A DNA stretch of 64,000 bases from Puniceicoccaceae bacterium (GTDB lineage: Bacteria; Verrucomicrobiota; Verrucomicrobiia; Opitutales; Coraliomargaritaceae), in the NCBI GenBank assembly GCA_902587165.1, contig CACIKF010000004.1:55682-119681 (forward strand), read 5' to 3'. The notes beneath the pieces are model-generated. The model was given only the letters and a program-made list of their open reading frames with translations, searched no databases and was not told where the DNA came from. This document shows, one piece after another, positions 28,011 through 35,898 of this stretch (position 1 is the first letter of the stretch; the number at the start of each line of letters is the position of its first letter). Position numbers and translations under genes: made by a program.

Positions 28011-28859
28011 ATGATTCAACAAAATCACTACTGGGTGCATGATTTGAGCCCTTTACTGTTTCGATTTCCAGAGAATCCCCTCGGACTGGACGGAATTCGT
28101 TATTACGGGCTGGCCTACTTACTTGGCTTCCTTGGGGCTTGGCTCCTGCTCAAGCTGTATAACAACAAGGGAAAGTTTGCCATAGATGCGGATGCTCGGT
28201 CGAGCTTGATGACTGCGATCATCATTGGTGTGTTGGCAGGAGGACGGCTTGGCTATATGTTACTTTACGACCTAGAGGCCTTTTTGGCTAATCCCCTACT
28301 TGTCTTCCGCGTCGATCAAGGTGGCATGGCAAGCCATGGTGGCTTTGTGGGCGTATCAATCGCTCTACTCTGGTATGCACGAAAGCAGAAGTGCGATTTT
28401 CTAGAGCTCGGTGACGTCGTGGTCACGCTTGCGCCACTCGGCCTGATGCTAGGGCGTATCGCTAACTTTATCAATGGTGAGCTGTGGGGGCGTGTGACAA
28501 CTGTAAGCTGGGCAGTCATCTTTCCTGACAGTCCCAAGAACTATAATGTGGCATTACAAAAATATGGCGCAGAGCCCAGGCACCCTTCTCAACTCTACGA
28601 AGCCGTCTTGGAGGGCGGGCTCATCTTGGCTTATGTGCAGTGGCGCTTCTGGTGTAAACGTCCGAGTGCTGGGCAATTGGGCGGCGAGTTTTTGATAGGA
28701 TACGGGATCATGCGGATCCTAGGTGAAATGTTTCGCGAGCCAGATGCCGATCTAATACTTGGCTTAAGTCGTGGACAGTTTTACTCGATTTTTATGATTC
28801 TCGCCGGAGCAATTACAATCTGGATCGTGAAACGGCAGGGGAAATATTCTCACCGCTGA
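28011..28859 (+). CDS. lgt: Prolipoprotein diacylglyceryl transferase
   Basis: Integral membrane enzyme that transfers diacylglycerol from phosphatidylglycerol to the lipobox Cys of prolipoproteins. The 282-residue length is normal. Visible family motifs are GIRYYGLAYLLGFL near the start, GGMASHGGFVG with the essential His, the Lgt signature GRIANFINGELWGR, and PRHPSQLYEA, plus several transmembrane helices. It is divergent from the LysM/parB pair and converges on glgC. The start at 28011 gives the usual N terminus. Confidence 0.97.
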   Translation: MIQQNHYWVHDLSPLLFRFPENPLGLDGIRYYGLAYLLGFLGAWLLLKLYNNKGKFAIDADARSSLMTAIIIGVLAGGRLGYMLLYDLEAFLANPLLVFRVDQGGMASHGGFVGVSIALLWYARKQKCDFLELGDVVVTLAPLGLMLGRIANFINGELWGRVTTVSWAVIFPDSPKNYNVALQKYGAEPRHPSQLYEAVLEGGLILAYVQWRFWCKRPSAGQLGGEFLIGYGIMRILGEMFREPDADLILGLSRGQFYSIFMILAGAITIWIVKRQGKYSHR

Positions 28860-28890
28860 GAATACCTATCGCCATCGTGTAGGGAAATAG

Positions 28891-30186
28891 CTAAGCTTTA
28901 AGCACAAATCCATTAGGCACAATTGTGTCCTTGCAGACGACGAGAACGCCGTCGCGGATGGCAACATCCACATCCGACCCAAAATTATCGGGCAAGCCTG
29001 TCGGGTCTAGCACGACATTATTTCCAATACGGACATTTTTGTCTAGGATTGCATTTTTCACGATGCAATTTTGCCCAACGCCATAATCGGGGCGTTGCAG
29101 CGCCTTATTCTCCTTTAGGTCCTCAAGCGTTTCAAAGTTATCTGCACCCATCATAACAACGTTCTCAAGCGAAGATTGATTGCGGACGACTGAGCGCACC
29201 CCTAGCGTGGAGTGATTGATCTTTGCGTCTGTGACAATACAGCCGTCGGCGAGAGTCGCACGATTGATAACACATGAGTTGATCTTCGATGCAGGAAGAA
29301 AGCGTGCACGAGTAAAGATGCGTGCGTCTTCGTCAAAAAAGTTAAATGGTGGTACTGGGTCTGTCAGGCGGATATTAGAATCGAAAAAGGCTTTAACCGT
29401 TCCGATGTCCTCCCAGTAGTCGTCAAAGACGTAACTACACATCTTTGACTGACCAAGCATACCAGGTATGATCTCTTTACCGAAATCGGTAGCATCCGTT
29501 TTTAATGCTTCAATTAGAGTTTTCGCATTAAAGATATAGATGCCCATGGAGGCTAAACAGTAATCTTTATCGCCGGGATCCTTCATTTTGTTTTTAACGC
29601 TATCACCAACAGCGAGACCTCGAATCACCTTTGAGTCACTAGGCTTCTCGACGAACTCAGTGACCTCTAAATTATCGTTCACCCGCATCAAGCCAAGCCC
29701 CTCAGCTTCATCTAAACCTAGTGGCTTCGCAGTGATCGTGACCTCTGCGCCAGAAGCATCATGCTCACGGACGACATCCTCTAGATTCATACGAAAGAGT
29801 TGATCGCCCGAAAGTATTACGTAGAGATCGCCTTCACTGTTCCCTTGGAAATGGTGCATGTTTTGGCGAACCGCATCAGCCGTACCTTGATACCAATTGT
29901 CGCTCTTGTCTGTTTGTTCAGCGGAGAGAATATCGACGAAGCCCCCAGCATAAGGATCAAACTTGTAGGATTCCTGGATATGTCGGTGGAGTGAAGCGGT
30001 ATTAAATTGAGAGAGAACGAAGATCTGATTAAAGCCAGAATTGAGGCAGTTGCTAATTGGGATATCAACTAAACGATACTTACCAGCAAGCGGTACAGCA
30101 GGCTTACAGCGGTCTCTGGTCAAAGGACTGAGTCGAGAGCCGCGACCACCGCCCATTATAATACAGATTATTTTTCGTTTTTTCAT
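28891..30186 (-). CDS. glgC: Glucose-1-phosphate adenylyltransferase
   Basis: Makes ADP-glucose from ATP and glucose-1-phosphate, the committed step of bacterial glycogen synthesis. An in-frame GTG at 30195 is possible, but the ATG at 30186 (MKKRKIICIIMGGG) is a better start. The nucleotidyltransferase loop GGGRGSRLSPLTRDRCKPAVPLAGKYR is split here as GGGRGSRLSPLT and KPAVPLAGKYR, and DIPISNCLNSG follows. YQGTADAVRQN and the FVEKP segment are also present. The C-terminal left-handed beta-helix is visible as repeating VVRNQSSLENVVMMGAD-type turns. At 431 residues the length is usual. It is divergent from glmS, with 72 bp between the starts. Confidence 0.96.
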   Translation of the reverse strand: MKKRKIICIIMGGGRGSRLSPLTRDRCKPAVPLAGKYRLVDIPISNCLNSGFNQIFVLSQFNTASLHRHIQESYKFDPYAGGFVDILSAEQTDKSDNWYQGTADAVRQNMHHFQGNSEGDLYVILSGDQLFRMNLEDVVREHDASGAEVTITAKPLGLDEAEGLGLMRVNDNLEVTEFVEKPSDSKVIRGLAVGDSVKNKMKDPGDKDYCLASMGIYIFNAKTLIEALKTDATDFGKEIIPGMLGQSKMCSYVFDDYWEDIGTVKAFFDSNIRLTDPVPPFNFFDEDARIFTRARFLPASKINSCVINRATLADGCIVTDAKINHSTLGVRSVVRNQSSLENVVMMGADNFETLEDLKENKALQRPDYGVGQNCIVKNAILDKNVRIGNNVVLDPTGLPDNFGSDVDVAIRDGVLVVCKDTIVPNGFVLKA

Positions 30187-30258
30187 AGGTCGCACTGCAG
30201 TAAGGAAAGATGCAATTAGCTTGAAACTTACAGAATCTCAAAGCTTATTTGAAGCTTT

Positions 30259-32109
30259 ATGTGTGGAATTGTTGGATATATCGGCCGCAATCGGGCGGGA
30301 AGTATAATGCTGGATGGCCTCAAACGCTTGGAATACCGAGGTTATGACTCATCAGGCATGGTTGTCTCTGATGGTAAAGGATTTGAACAAATCAAAAGCA
30401 CCGGACGAGTAGTCAACCTAGAAGAGGCTCTCGAAGAGCCCCAGCTTGGGGGTAATCTGGGCATTAGCCACACACGTTGGGCGACCCACGGAGATGTGAC
30501 CGAGGCCAACGCTCACCCGCATACGAGTAGCGACGGCAAGATCTCTATGGTTCATAATGGTGTGATTGAAAACCATGCTAACATGAAAAAGTTTCTCGCG
30601 GAAAAAGGCTACACTTTTCGGTCAGAAACGGACTCAGAGGCACTTTGTAATCTAATTGCTTATCACTACAATAAAGAGCCAAAAGATGGCGAAAAGAACC
30701 CCTTTCTCGAAGCGGTTCGCAAAAGCCTTCGGCACGTCAATGGCACTTATGGGATCGCTGTAATCTGTTCAGATTTTCCCAAGGAGTTGATTGGGGCTCG
30801 TAAAGGCTCCCCTCTTATTATCGGGATCGGCAATGGCGAAAATCTACTCGCATCCGACGTGAACGCCATCACACATTGCACACAAAACGTCGTCTACCTA
30901 GATGATAACGAAGTCGTGCATCTCAAAAACGACGACTTTTCCATTACCACAGTTTCCAGTAAAAGCGTTGAAGCGGTCATCCACAAAGTCGATTGGGACA
31001 CGTCCGAGGCCGAGCTAGGCGAATTTGATAACTTCATGCAAAAGGAGATATTCGAGCAACCAAATTCATTGAAGAACGGTATGCGTGGACGCTTTTCGGA
31101 TGACGACAGCACTGCAGTTTTCGGAGGTCTAAATTTAAATGCGCAAGAACTGCGCCAGATTGATCGTATCCTTTTTATCGCATGTGGCACCGCATGGCAT
31201 GCATGCCTAGTGGCTGAGCATTTGATCGAGCGCTTTGCCCGTATTCCCGTTGAGGTGGAGTATGCTTCCGAGTTTCGCTACCGTGACGCTCCACTCGACA
31301 AAAACACGCTCGTAATCGCGATCAGCCAGTCCGGAGAAACCATTGACACCCTAGGTGCGCTCCGCGAGGCAAAGCGCAAGGGCTATCGGACGCTGGCGAT
31401 TAATAACAGCGTAGGCTCGGCTATTGCCCGCGAGAGCGATGGCGGCATATACCAACACGCCGGGCCCGAGATTGGAGTGGCATCGACCAAGGCATTTACT
31501 TCGCAGATCATGATCTCTGCCCTGCTGGCACTCTACCTCGGTCGCCTCCGCGATCTGAGTTATGGGGATGGCGTTGAGATAGTGAAAGCTCTCAGGACTG
31601 TGCCCGAGCAAGTTGAAGAGTTACTTAAGCAAAACGATAAAATCGCATCCATCGCTAGGAAGTATGCCAAATACGAGGACTGTCTCTTTCTTGGTCGCCA
31701 GCTAATGTTTCCCATCGCACTGGAAGGTGCGCTCAAGCTGAAAGAGATTTCCTACATTCACGCTGAAGGTTACCCTGCGGCCGAGATGAAACACGGTCCC
31801 ATCGCATTGATTTCTGAAGACTGCCCCAGCGTCTTCCTCGCTGCCAGTGGCGAGATATTCAGCAAAAGCCTAGCCAACATGCAGGAAGTCAAAGCCCGCA
31901 AAGGTAAGGTTATCTGCATTGCAACCAAAGGCTGCGATATCCCTGATGGTCTCGTCGATGATTTGATTCTTGTTCCCGAGTGCCACGAAATCGTGAAGCC
32001 GATCTTGATGAGTATCCCAATTCAGCTTTTAAGCTATCACGTAGCCCTCGAGCGAGGCTGTGACGTGGATAAACCGCGTAACCTAGCAAAGTCAGTGACG
32101 GTGGAATAA
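30259..32109 (+). CDS. glmS: Glutamine--fructose-6-phosphate aminotransferase
   Basis: Makes glucosamine-6-phosphate for peptidoglycan and other amino sugars. The 616-residue protein has the N-terminal glutaminase domain beginning MCGIVGYIG (Cys2 nucleophile) with SHTRWATHG and SETDSEALC, and two SIS sugar-isomerase domains (IACGTAWHAC, ISQSGETIDTLGALREAK). It ends DKPRNLAKSVTVE as most GlmS proteins do. This 3' end is the known target region of Tn7-type insertion, and an AT-rich methyltransferase gene starts only 9 bp after the stop. A second, diverged copy of the last codons is found at 33903-33920. Confidence 0.98.
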   Translation: MCGIVGYIGRNRAGSIMLDGLKRLEYRGYDSSGMVVSDGKGFEQIKSTGRVVNLEEALEEPQLGGNLGISHTRWATHGDVTEANAHPHTSSDGKISMVHNGVIENHANMKKFLAEKGYTFRSETDSEALCNLIAYHYNKEPKDGEKNPFLEAVRKSLRHVNGTYGIAVICSDFPKELIGARKGSPLIIGIGNGENLLASDVNAITHCTQNVVYLDDNEVVHLKNDDFSITTVSSKSVEAVIHKVDWDTSEAELGEFDNFMQKEIFEQPNSLKNGMRGRFSDDDSTAVFGGLNLNAQELRQIDRILFIACGTAWHACLVAEHLIERFARIPVEVEYASEFRYRDAPLDKNTLVIAISQSGETIDTLGALREAKRKGYRTLAINNSVGSAIARESDGGIYQHAGPEIGVASTKAFTSQIMISALLALYLGRLRDLSYGDGVEIVKALRTVPEQVEELLKQNDKIASIARKYAKYEDCLFLGRQLMFPIALEGALKLKEISYIHAEGYPAAEMKHGPIALISEDCPSVFLAASGEIFSKSLANMQEVKARKGKVICIATKGCDIPDGLVDDLILVPECHEIVKPILMSIPIQLLSYHVALERGCDVDKPRNLAKSVTVE

Positions 32110-32118
32110 ATACTAATC

Positions 32119-32829
32119 ATGAATAATAAAATCAATCATCGAAGAGCAAACATGCACCAGGAAATAATTCCTGAGAAGATAATTAATTCATACAGATACG
32201 ATGTGGTTAGTAGTTTAGATGGTACAAATAATATTGGTATTGAGCTGGGAGTAGCTAAGGGGGATTTTTCTAAAAAGATGATTCAAACTAATAAATTCAG
32301 AAAATTTTATGGGGTGGATATGTACAACGACACACATGATACAAATGAATATAAGTTTGCATTAAGGAATGTTGGTATTGAAGAAAATTATAACTTATTA
32401 CGTATGACCTTTAATGAGGCCTATGATCTGTTCGACGACGAATACTTTGATTTTATTTATATCGATGGATATGCACATACAGGTGAAGAAGGCGGTGAAA
32501 CCATTTTAAAGTGGTATAAAAAATGTAAAGTTGGAGGCATAATCGCAGGAGACGACTACCATGATGATTGGCCCTTAGTTAAATGGGCTGTAAATGATTT
32601 CATTAAACAAAGTAATCTAAAATTATTCATAACCGACAATACTGAGTATGCAGGATTTTCTAAATATCCAAGTTGGTTTGCTGTAAAAAGAAGTAAACAA
32701 GTTGATTTTACGATATCTAAGGAATTAAAAGAGATTAGTGATAAAGAAAAAAAGAAAGTAAGTCGGAAAAGGTATTGGAGAGTAAAAATAAGAAATATTG
32801 AAAGATTTTTTAAGGAAAAAACTAAATGA
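32119..32829 (+). CDS. Class I SAM-dependent methyltransferase
   Basis: A 236-residue putative methyltransferase. The SAM-binding motif I is readable as IGIELGVAKGDFSKKM (Glu/Gly-rich loop after a beta strand), followed by an acidic residue at FYGVDMY, then YFDFIYIDGYAHTGEEGG, in the style of the Methyltransf_24 group that acts on sugars or small molecules. The C terminus (about 200-236) is strongly basic with several Lys/Arg clusters. Base composition is clearly more AT-rich than glmS next to it, suggesting transfer. It starts 9 bp after the glmS stop. Substrate unknown; such genes often decorate surface glycans. Confidence 0.75.
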   Translation: MNNKINHRRANMHQEIIPEKIINSYRYDVVSSLDGTNNIGIELGVAKGDFSKKMIQTNKFRKFYGVDMYNDTHDTNEYKFALRNVGIEENYNLLRMTFNEAYDLFDDEYFDFIYIDGYAHTGEEGGETILKWYKKCKVGGIIAGDDYHDDWPLVKWAVNDFIKQSNLKLFITDNTEYAGFSKYPSWFAVKRSKQVDFTISKELKEISDKEKKKVSRKRYWRVKIRNIERFFKEKTK

Positions 32830-33024
32830 TTTAAAAATTTAAAGTAGGATAAAACACTCGCAATAGGTATACATCGCCCATCCATTAGTGTACGACCTTT
32901 AAATTCCTAGGAGTCAAAGGCATGTTACGAATTAGAACATTTACCGTAGTAGGACTAGCTACTATAAAAATATTCACCCAAATACGCCACCTTGCGCTGT
33001 AATTAATAAGCTTTCTGATCAGTA

Positions 33025-33840
33025 ATGAATAAATTAAAAAAGCGTATTACTGGGATAGCGTTAAAGATATTGCAGTACTATTTTGAGGGCTCTGATTACT
33101 CGATCTTTCTTTTTGATAGGAATAAAAAAGAAATTCATCCATTTCTTTGGTTTCCAAGATACCTACCTTAAAAAGATGATCAGCCAACTAAGTCTGTTAC
33201 AAATGATTGGACTAGTTTTAAAGATCTATTGTCCTATGACGGGGCCTTAGTTTTTGACGTAGGGGCTGCGGTAGGTGACACCTCGAGACTATTTTCTAAA
33301 AATGCTAAAAGGGTATATGCATTTGAACCGAATCAAGAGAATTTTAATAATTTAACGGATATAATTTATCTAAATAGGATTGGTAATGTAGAACCTTATA
33401 ATCTAGCCGTATCAAACCAAAATTCAGATCTAACATTTTACAATCGAGAATCTCACGGTATACATAGCTTAGGAAAGCACCCCAAGGGTAAGATTATAAA
33501 TACATCTAAAATAAAAGCGGTTAAGCTAGATGATTTTTATCAGGATAATTTTTATGATAATGAAAAAATAGGCCTCCTTAAAATAGACACCGAAGGATTT
33601 GAGCTTGAAGTCTTACAAGGTTCAGAAAATTTACTTAAAAATAAGACCATTAGATGTGTAATTTTTGAACATTCTCATTCATTGTTGAAAACTTTAGGAA
33701 AAAATCCTAACTCCATATTTAAGCTGCTTGAGGGTTTTGATTATGAAATTTATGATTACAAAGGGAATCTATTTGATTATCGAAAAAATAATCCCAACAA
33801 GATCAGCGACTTTCTAGCTAGAGCTAAACAGGTAAGTTAA
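33025..33840 (+). pseudogene. FkbM-family methyltransferase with an in-frame stop
   Basis: An ATG at 33025 opens a reading frame (MNKLKKRITGIALKILQYYF...) that runs 48 codons to a TAA at 33169-33171 and then continues in the same frame into a clear FkbM methyltransferase: VFDVGAAVGDTSRLFSK (SAM motif), VYAFEPNQENF, AVKLDDFY and LLKIDTEGFELEVLQGS. The simplest reading is one nonsense change in a once intact gene of about 271 codons. The downstream part could still be translated from a TTG at 33229 as 203 residues, which keeps the whole SAM core. Family members O-methylate sugars or lipids; AT-rich composition matches the neighbouring methyltransferase. Sequencing error would be another explanation. 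Confidence 0.7.
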
Positions 33841-33902
33841 TCTTGTTTACATTAACTCTAATAGAGAGAACTATTTTGATAAACTTATTCATGATTACAC
33901 AT

Positions 33903-33920
33903 TCGGTCACGGTGGAGTAA
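33903..33920 (+). pseudogene. Remnant of a second glmS 3' end
   Basis: The codons TCG GTC ACG GTG GAG TAA translate as SVTVE-stop, exactly the last residues of the intact GlmS at 32092-32109. All three base differences are silent third-position changes, which argues for common descent rather than chance. Similarity fades a few codons upstream. It lies 1.8 kb past the intact glmS end, with the two methyltransferase genes between, and ends 10 bp before the next sulfatase gene. Confidence 0.6.
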
Positions 33921-33930
33921 TTCTTGTTTA

Positions 33931-35505
33931 ATGAGAGAGAAAATAATCACGAATAAATTGATCCCTAACAGTTTAACTCTGCTTGCATGCTTAATAGTCT
34001 GCTGCATTAACTCAGTCAGTATTTTTGCTCAAAAAAAGCCAAATATAGTTTTCATCATTTCGGACGATGTAGGCTTTGAGGAAATCGGATGTTATGGCGT
34101 AATCGATAGAGAATCGATCACTCCAAACATTGACTCCCTAGCAGAAAAAGGAGTCCGCTTTAATACTTGTTATGCACAAGCAATTTGTGGGCCTTCACGC
34201 GCAATGCTTTATACGGGCAATTACGCAGTACACACAGGTCAATACGACAACAAACTAAAATACCTCAAATCAGATGCTGAAATTGTTCGTGAGAGGAGAA
34301 GTGAATATCGTAATCATTACCAATCCTTACCATGCTTAACAAAAATAATGAAAGATGGCGGCTATTCTGTTGGCTGGGCAGGCAAATGGCATCACTCTAC
34401 AATAGCGGGTGGTCACGTGCATGAGATATCTAAGGAAATAGGAATAGACAGCTACATAGAATATAGTTCTAGCCCTAAGATGTATGAAAATCTTATTGGT
34501 AAAAAATTGATACCCGATGACACATGGGAAAGATCAGCCATTGGTGGCGAACCAATTATCTCACGCTATTGGAAACCAGGATTCATTAAAGATGGTGAAA
34601 TGATGGAGACCGATATGGATGATTATGGTCCAGATATTCTCACTAATTTTTTATGTGAGGAAATTAAAAAAGAACGCCCAGATGGCCAGCCGTTCTTTCT
34701 TATGTATACAATGAATCTAGCACATAGTGCCCACTGCGTAACACCCTATGAAGTAGTCGCAGGAGCCTCTCCAGATAATACGCACATAAGAAAAGGAACT
34801 CCTGAAGGTACAAAGATATTTAAAAGCCAGGTCCGTTACATGGATGCATTAGTTGGACGAATTATAGACACAGTTGTAGCGCAGGGCATAAGCCAGGATA
34901 CGATAATTATCTATACATCAGATAATGGGACGACGTCATCTGCCAAAGGAAAGGCAGTTGAATATGGTGTTCACGTCCCATTTGTCTTATTAGGGCCCCA
35001 AATAAACAGAGCGGGACCGACCGATGAACTCATGGATTTTACAGATATTCTACCTACCTTTGCTGAATGGGCAGGGGTTGACCTGAGTGATGCAAAGTAT
35101 GACGGGATAAGTTTAGCTCCTTTCCTAAGAGGAAGCAGCAATGTTACTAAACCTGTGATCTATTCATTTCCTGGGCCAGCAAGATTGATAAGAACCAAAA
35201 CACACTTATTGGAAGCGGTCAGTCCACTCTATGACCAACCCAGCGGGAAACTATATAAAACAAATGGTTCTTTCGACGGGAAGGGATATGAGAATTTAGC
35301 CTTAAGTGATGATTACCTTAAAATTAAGGGTGAATTTGAACGTTTGAAAGCACTCTTACCTTCTGTCTTACCAGAGAGTTTTTCTGACATCATTTGGGAA
35401 AGAGAGGAAATGAAGAAGGCTAAAGCACACTTTGATAATGATAGGCGTAAAAGAATGACTCTATCCTTACCTAAGGATTATGCGTTTTACGACGACTCAC
35501 TTTAG
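33931..35505 (+). CDS. S1-family sulfatase
   Basis: A 524-residue secreted sulfatase. The N terminus has a basic stretch and a hydrophobic core (LTLLACLIVCCINSVSIFA), giving a signal peptide to about residue 34. Metal-binding SDDVGFEEIGCYG is followed by the signature CGPSR with Cys86 as predicted formylglycine, then AGKWHHS, in which the usual Leu after KWH is replaced by His, and YTSDNGTT. The segment NLAHSAHCVTPYE carries His residues expected of the active site. Sequence style differs from the other four sulfatases in the window, so the substrate may differ. It stands alone, followed by a 393-bp non-coding stretch. Confidence 0.9.
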   Translation: MREKIITNKLIPNSLTLLACLIVCCINSVSIFAQKKPNIVFIISDDVGFEEIGCYGVIDRESITPNIDSLAEKGVRFNTCYAQAICGPSRAMLYTGNYAVHTGQYDNKLKYLKSDAEIVRERRSEYRNHYQSLPCLTKIMKDGGYSVGWAGKWHHSTIAGGHVHEISKEIGIDSYIEYSSSPKMYENLIGKKLIPDDTWERSAIGGEPIISRYWKPGFIKDGEMMETDMDDYGPDILTNFLCEEIKKERPDGQPFFLMYTMNLAHSAHCVTPYEVVAGASPDNTHIRKGTPEGTKIFKSQVRYMDALVGRIIDTVVAQGISQDTIIIYTSDNGTTSSAKGKAVEYGVHVPFVLLGPQINRAGPTDELMDFTDILPTFAEWAGVDLSDAKYDGISLAPFLRGSSNVTKPVIYSFPGPARLIRTKTHLLEAVSPLYDQPSGKLYKTNGSFDGKGYENLALSDDYLKIKGEFERLKALLPSVLPESFSDIIWEREEMKKAKAHFDNDRRKRMTLSLPKDYAFYDDSL

Positions 35506-35589
35506 TTTTATTACACTCTAGTGAGAGTTATATCTGGTGTAGTGGATCCTAGGCTCCTCCTCCCATTCTTGGGTAGTGGAGTATGTGCT

Positions 35590-35641
35590 CTGTTTCTCGC
35601 CACCAAGGGCGCAAGTAGCATAAAGTAGACAGCCCTACAAG
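35590..35641. repeat. Intergenic repeat, copy 1
   Basis: About 52 bp beginning CTGTTTCT and containing GGCGCA, GCATAAA, TAGA and GCCC blocks in the same order and spacing as a stretch at 39264-39319. By eye about four fifths of positions agree. Both copies lie just downstream of a secreted-protein gene on the plus strand. Confidence 0.5.
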
Positions 35642-35692
35642 GTGACCTTACTTCTGTTTAGCGAGAAGCTGATCAGTTGATACATTTAAAGA

Positions 35693-35756
35693 GGGTGACC
35701 AGTTTTAAAAGACGGGGGAGTCGCTTATCAACCTGTAACGGCCTAATTGGACCCCG
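35693..35756. mobile_element. Possible decayed IS21-type element end
   Basis: The segments GGGTGACCAGTTTTAAAA (35693-35710) and TAATTGGACCCCG (35744-35756) recall the multiple terminal repeats found at the ends of IS21-family elements. No transposase (istA/istB) remains nearby. The call rests on recollection of such termini and is weak. Confidence 0.25.
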
Positions 35757-35898
35757 TTTTATTTAATGTGCGGATGAAAAGCTGCATACTTAAAGTTCCA
35801 TTATTAAGTACTTATAATTCAAATATATCAATTGTTGGAGCGACCAAAAATTTCATATAATATTATTTTTAAATATATCCCATTAACCCCAACTAATA

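Larger units (their letters stand above)
35506..35898. other. Non-coding stretch with repeat and possible IS debris
   Basis: No supported gene. It holds one member of an intergenic repeat (35590-35641) and, further right, sequence resembling the terminal repeats of IS21-type elements (35693-35756). The last 100 bp are AT-rich and would contain the promoter of the four-repeat secreted protein that follows. Confidence 0.5.

Noticed and set aside
32922..33002. 26-codon open frame between the two methyltransferases
   Set aside because: Too short, no motif and no clear ribosome-binding site; it may be part of decayed sequence.
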